Of a DNA stretch of 64,000 nt, positions 60,397-64,000 are shown piece after piece; the first letter of the stretch is position 1, and the number at the start of each line of letters is the position of its first letter. The notes beneath the pieces were generated by a model. The model had not been told where the DNA came from. It was given only the letters and a program-made list of their open reading frames with translations, and ran no database searches. Source of the DNA: a virus. A program made the position numbers and the translations under genes. The DNA is taken from positions 80,073-144,072 of IMG/VR virus record IMGVR_UViG_3300032308_002078; one strand, given 5' to 3'.

Positions 60397-60430
60397 TTTG
60401 GATATTTAACTTACTTTTTATATATTTATA
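60397..60430 (+). promoter_or_regulatory. Bipartite promoter TTTGG-N19-TATATTTATA
   Basis: TTTGG at 60397-60401, 19 nt, TATATTTATA at 60421-60430, 31 nt before the ATG at 60462. It starts 12 bases after the previous stop and contains the late octamer. Confidence 0.65.
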
Positions 60431-60461
60431 GATATAAACTGTTACAAACAAAAATAAATTT

Positions 60462-60659
60462 ATGGCTACTAAAAAATTAACTAAAAAAGAGATTGAAGCT
60501 CGAAAAGTAGAAATTGTTAAGTTTTACAATGAATTGAAAGAAGAAGAAGCTGAATTGGGTAAAACATTGTCTGAAAAGTATGGTGTAGGCTCAATCAACA
60601 CTGAGAGTGGAGAATTTATTCCTTCTGAAATAGAAAATACTGAAGTCGCTTCCTTCTAA
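60462..60659 (+). CDS. Small charged helical protein
   Basis: 65 residues, Lys/Glu-rich helix (KLTKKEIEARKVEIVKFYNE then LKEEEAELGKTLSEKYG) with a short flexible tail. First gene of the glycosyltransferase unit. No family recognised; a small adaptor or regulator is possible. Confidence 0.6.
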   Translation: MATKKLTKKEIEARKVEIVKFYNELKEEEAELGKTLSEKYGVGSINTESGEFIPSEIENTEVASF

Positions 60660-60677
60660 TCTTATTTTAAAGGTTAT

Positions 60678-62669
60678 ATGGAAAAACTACTATATGTAGC
60701 CCCCCATTTATCAACAGGGGGGCTGCCTCAATATCTAACTAAAAAAATAGAACTACTCAAAAATAATTTTGAGATTTATTTAGCTGAATGGTCAGATTGT
60801 ACTGGGGGTGTATTAGTAGTTACTCGTAACAAAATTGTAAAGCTTGTTGATAAAGACAAGTTTTTTACTTTAGGAGACAACAAACAAGAACTTATTAATA
60901 TTATTAATCAGGTAAAACCTGATATTATCCATTTAGAGGAAATACCTGAGTTTTTTATGGATTTTAATATCGCAAACCAAATCTACACTCAGGATAGAAC
61001 CTATAAAATTGTAGAAACGTCTCACGATTCATCTTACGATATAACTCAAAAGAAATTCTTTCCTGACAAGTTTATGTTTGTGTCTCAATGGCAAATAAAT
61101 CAATATAAAGATATAGACATTCCTAAAGTATTAGTTGAATATCCTATAGAATATATTGATCGTCCTGACAGACAAGAGGCACTACAAAAATTAGGATTAG
61201 ATCCTGATAAAAAACATATTTTACATATTGGGTTATTTACTCCTCGTAAAAATCAAGCTGAGTTTTTTGCCTATGCTAAAGCATTACCACAACACGAATT
61301 CCATTGTGTAGGTAATCAAGCAGACAATTTTAAACATTACTGGGAACCATTAATGAATGATAAACCCGATAATTTAACTTGGTGGAATGAAAGAACAGAT
61401 GTAGATGCTTTTTATCAGGCTATGGATTTATTTTTATTTACATCCAGAGGTACAAACAATGATAAAGAAACAATGCCTTTAGTAATTAGGGAGGCTGTTT
61501 CATATCAAATACCAATTTTAATTCATAATCTACCTGTATATTTGAATTATTGGGATGATTATAATGTTAATTATTTAGATACAACAGACTTTAGTTATAA
61601 TTTAAGTTTAATTGAATCAAGTTTAAACTCTAGTAATTATATTAATGTAGAGGAAGAAGCAATTGTAGTTTCAACATATCCGTTATTAAATTCTATAGTT
61701 AAAACAACTAAAGAATGTATTGAGACTTTAAAACAAACAGGTAGAAAAATTATATTAACATCACATTTACCAATTCCTAAAGATTTACAGGAAATGGTTG
61801 ATTATTGTATTTACGATAAAAATAATTTACTAACAAAACATACATTCTATCAGTATACATGGTTTGATTTTGATAGTTGGAAAGTAGATTTAATGTTAAC
61901 AGGTGAAGATAATGATGTTTACCATGGACCTTCTGTTTATACAAACTATTACAATGCTGCCTCGTTAGCTAAAGATTTAGGTATTAAAAAATTATATTTC
62001 TTAAATTATGATTACCATTTAAAAAATACATCTTATATTGATAATATATCTTTAATACTAAATAATAAAAAAGCATATGTTGGTCTAAGAGAAGAACAAG
62101 AAGGTAATACAATTATTACTTATTTCTTAGCATCAGAACCTAAATTCTATTTAGATCATTTTCCATTAATTCAAACATCTAAAGAATATGATGATTTGAT
62201 GATAAAATGGGGTAGTGAATCTAATGGTTTAGAAAATTTAACTTACCACACATTTAATCAAGATAAAGATAAAATATATTGGGAAGATAAACTAAATTTT
62301 ACCAAATTAATAGATGAAAATTTTGAACATAAAGATTATTCAAGAGTAGAATATTTTTCTGTACTACCTGTTAAAGATCATCCTGAACAATTTGCTGTAT
62401 TTTTAAGTATAGCTAATTCCACAGATAATAGAGATATTGAAATAGCTGTTTATGAGGATGATAAAATGTTATTTGATGAAACAGTAAAAGTAACTCATAA
62501 ATTATCTTGGTTTAGACAAGTAGTATTTAATCCTGAAAAAACATATAAAGTATATTATAGTGCTTTTGATAGATACAATCAAAATTTAGTTGAAACTAAA
62601 AAAATTATAATAAATAAAGAATATTTTGAAAACCAATTACCTAAAAACGGATTTTTAACACTATTATGA
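60678..62669 (+). CDS. Glycosyltransferase, GT4-like, with C-terminal extension
   Basis: 663 residues. The N-terminal Rossmann part begins LLYVAPHLSTGGLPQYLTKK (~4-23). The sugar-nucleotide half contains ILHIGLFTPRKNQAEFFAYA (~175-195), FYQAMDLFLFTSRGTNNDKE then TMPLVIREAVSYQIPIL (~245-280), the GT-B donor-binding signature with the Glu of the EX7E-like motif (here Arg-Glu-Ala). The last ~270 residues are a separate alpha/beta region not typical of GT4 and may bind the acceptor. The stop overlaps the next glycosyltransferase start (ATGA). Confidence 0.8.
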   Translation: MEKLLYVAPHLSTGGLPQYLTKKIELLKNNFEIYLAEWSDCTGGVLVVTRNKIVKLVDKDKFFTLGDNKQELINIINQVKPDIIHLEEIPEFFMDFNIANQIYTQDRTYKIVETSHDSSYDITQKKFFPDKFMFVSQWQINQYKDIDIPKVLVEYPIEYIDRPDRQEALQKLGLDPDKKHILHIGLFTPRKNQAEFFAYAKALPQHEFHCVGNQADNFKHYWEPLMNDKPDNLTWWNERTDVDAFYQAMDLFLFTSRGTNNDKETMPLVIREAVSYQIPILIHNLPVYLNYWDDYNVNYLDTTDFSYNLSLIESSLNSSNYINVEEEAIVVSTYPLLNSIVKTTKECIETLKQTGRKIILTSHLPIPKDLQEMVDYCIYDKNNLLTKHTFYQYTWFDFDSWKVDLMLTGEDNDVYHGPSVYTNYYNAASLAKDLGIKKLYFLNYDYHLKNTSYIDNISLILNNKKAYVGLREEQEGNTIITYFLASEPKFYLDHFPLIQTSKEYDDLMIKWGSESNGLENLTYHTFNQDKDKIYWEDKLNFTKLIDENFEHKDYSRVEYFSVLPVKDHPEQFAVFLSIANSTDNRDIEIAVYEDDKMLFDETVKVTHKLSWFRQVVFNPEKTYKVYYSAFDRYNQNLVETKKIIINKEYFENQLPKNGFLTLL

Positions 62670-63613
62670 GAATTTGTCAAGTAAATCCTGGTTGTGGAAT
62701 ACCCATCCCTCCTCCATCATGGGGTGCAATTGAAAAAATTGTATGGGAATTAACCTGTAATTTAAAAGAATTAGGCCATGAAGTAAATATAAAATGGGCT
62801 AATGAAATCCATTCTGGAGAATATGATTTAGTTATAGTACATGTGGCTAATTTAGCGCTAAAATTAGCGTCTAAAAACGTATCATATGTGTTTCAACACC
62901 ACGACCATCATGCTTACCATTACGGAAAGGACTCTATTATATATAAACAAAATAGAGAAGCTATGGAAAAATCAGTTTTCTCCTTAGTACCAGCTCGTTA
63001 TTTAGTTGATTATTTTGATTTACCTAATGTGCATTATTTTTCACATGGAGTAAATACAGAAACTTTTAAACCAAATGATACAACATCTATTTATCATAGT
63101 TTATTAATGTTAGCAAATAATGGTTTAGGTGGTTATGGTTCATATGATAGAAAAGGATTTGAGTTAGGTATAAAAACAGCTATGGCTTCTAATTTACCTA
63201 TTACTATTGCTGGACCTAAAAATAATGAAAATTGGTTTAATGATAATCCATGGGTATTTGGTTATCCTAAATTAAGTGTTATAAGTGAACCTACAAATGA
63301 ACAATTAAGACAATTATATAATTCTCACACTATATTTTTACATCCTAGTGATTTAGAGGCAGGCCATCCTAATTTAACTTTATTAGAGGCAGCCGCTTGT
63401 GGTTTACCTATTTTAGGTTGGATTGAAGAAGAAACTACATTTCATGGTTTATGGAGAACACCTCGTGATTTAAGAGAAATGTTACGAGGATTAAATGTTA
63501 TTATAGATGAATATAATACTTACAGACAAAATGCTTTAAAAACAGCAGATGAATTGTCTTGGTTAAATCGTTCAAAAGAATTAATACAGTTATATGAAAG
63601 ACTTACTAATTAA
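62666..63613 (+). CDS. Glycosyltransferase, GT4-like
   Basis: 315 residues. CQVNPGCGIPIPPPSWGAIE (~4-23) is the Gly/Pro-rich donor-side loop of GT-B enzymes; FLHPSDLEAGHPNLTLLEAA then ACGLPIL (~225-250) is the classic GT4 ending with EX7E-like spacing (Glu-Ala-Gly-His ... Glu-Ala-Ala). HHDHHAYHYG is an unusual His cluster at ~84. It overlaps the upstream glycosyltransferase by ATGA and the downstream gene by 20 bases, so the three are one translation-coupled cassette. Confidence 0.8.
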   Translation: MRICQVNPGCGIPIPPPSWGAIEKIVWELTCNLKELGHEVNIKWANEIHSGEYDLVIVHVANLALKLASKNVSYVFQHHDHHAYHYGKDSIIYKQNREAMEKSVFSLVPARYLVDYFDLPNVHYFSHGVNTETFKPNDTTSIYHSLLMLANNGLGGYGSYDRKGFELGIKTAMASNLPITIAGPKNNENWFNDNPWVFGYPKLSVISEPTNEQLRQLYNSHTIFLHPSDLEAGHPNLTLLEAAACGLPILGWIEEETTFHGLWRTPRDLREMLRGLNVIIDEYNTYRQNALKTADELSWLNRSKELIQLYERLTN

Positions 63614-64000
63614 AGAATATAAAAATACTAAAATTTTAAATATAAAAAGCAAAAAACCTTCAAACACTTTTAATGTTAATTTTGTTGATGGTGCTTTTTT
63701 AGAAGTAGTAGGTCCTTTAAAAGAAGAATATAAAGTTACTTTTACAAATACTAAAACTAATGAAATAGTTCATAATAGTGTTATTAATAATAACATGTGG
63801 ACTCGTACTAGTATAAAGTATTATGTTGATTGGAAAATAGAAGTATACAATAATACATCAGGAGAAAAAGTATATGAACATATTTTTAACCCTAGAAATA
63901 AAAGAGTTTATATACATTTAGATTCAGGGGCAGTAGGTGATACTTTAGCTTGGTTTCCTTATGCTGAAGAATTTAGAAAAAAATGGGATTGTGAGGTAAT
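63594..64000 (+). CDS. Glycosyltransferase, GT9/autotransporter heptosyltransferase-like, 3' end missing
   Basis: Starts at the ATG at 63594 inside the previous gene and stays open to the window edge (135 full codons). After an N-terminal beta domain (~1-95: SNTFNVNFVDGAFLEVVGPL ... IEVYNNTSGEKVYEHIFNPR), the text NKRVYIHLDSGAVGDTLAWF then PYAEEFRKKWDCEV is the opening of the heptosyltransferase fold as found in the autotransporter O-heptosyltransferase group (TibC/AAH-like), with the Gly-Ala-Val-Gly-Asp donor loop. Those enzymes modify Ser residues in bacterial adhesins. Partial, so the catalytic half cannot be checked. Confidence 0.6.
   Translation, partial: MKDLLIKEYKNTKILNIKSKKPSNTFNVNFVDGAFLEVVGPLKEEYKVTFTNTKTNEIVHNSVINNNMWTRTSIKYYVDWKIEVYNNTSGEKVYEHIFNPRNKRVYIHLDSGAVGDTLAWFPYAEEFRKKWDCEV

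Overview
The window is part of a T4-like myovirus genome (Caudoviricetes) that probably infects a member of the Bacteroidota. Every supported gene lies on the + strand, packed almost without gaps and with many ATGA or TAATG overlaps. The T4-type virion genes are recognisable: a gp55-like late sigma factor, baseplate proteins (gp5-, gp25- and gp6-like), a gp17-like terminase, gp20-like portal, gp21-like prohead protease, gp22-like scaffold, gp23-like major capsid protein, gp13/14/15-like neck proteins and a PhoH-type ATPase. The Bacteroidota host is inferred from three things. Starts are preceded by A-rich sequence rather than Shine-Dalgarno sites. A small Hc1-type histone H1-like gene is present. 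Seven promoter-like elements fit the Bacteroidota -33 TTTG / -7 TAnnTT pattern.

Layout. 0-1.5 kb: end of an HD-domain protein, a small membrane protein and the late sigma factor. 1.5-16.3 kb: baseplate and tail proteins, including a 1790-residue giant. 16.3-20.6 kb: two GIY-YIG-type nucleases, primase, a PD-(D/E)XK exonuclease and a P-loop kinase. 20.6-38.3 kb: a long accessory block of enzymes and proteins of unknown function. Many of these begin with a similar short amphipathic helix and carry [LIV]-x-E sites, resembling T4 capsid-targeting and maturation-cleavage sequences. The block also holds an FAD-dependent dehydrogenase, a NadR-like kinase and a possible spanin pair. 38.3-48.3 kb: head morphogenesis. 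48.4-50.8 kb: an amidinotransferase/DDAH-like enzyme, a phosphatidylserine decarboxylase-like enzyme and PhoH. 50.8-53.9 kb: neck and tail-completion genes. 54-60.4 kb: a 1911-residue proline-free collagen-like Gly-Ser-Thr fibre ending in an S74 chaperone domain, and its partner. 60.4-64 kb: three sugar-transfer genes, the last cut by the window edge.

Two promoter classes can be read directly. Seven sites have TTTGG or CTTGG, exactly 19 nt, then TATATTWAT or TATATTAC; they precede primase, kinase, FAD enzyme and other non-structural genes. A second set has only TATTTATA a few bases before the start codon, mostly of structural or tagged genes. TATTTATA is a likely gp55-dependent late element, and it is the reverse complement of the T4 late box TATAAATA. 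Some bipartite sites contain both elements.

The most interesting candidate system is a set of roughly a dozen proteins, including a kinase, a nucleotidyltransferase/double-metalloprotease fusion, a HAD phosphatase and a possible nuclease. Their N-termini and LxE sites suggest they are packed into the prohead and delivered with the DNA. A second candidate is possible self-glycosylation of the Ser/Thr-rich fibre by the adjacent glycosyltransferases. No stretch over 300 bases lacks a gene, and I saw no tRNA, integrase, insertion sequence or CRISPR array. Tail sheath (gp18) and tube (gp19) genes are not in this window.
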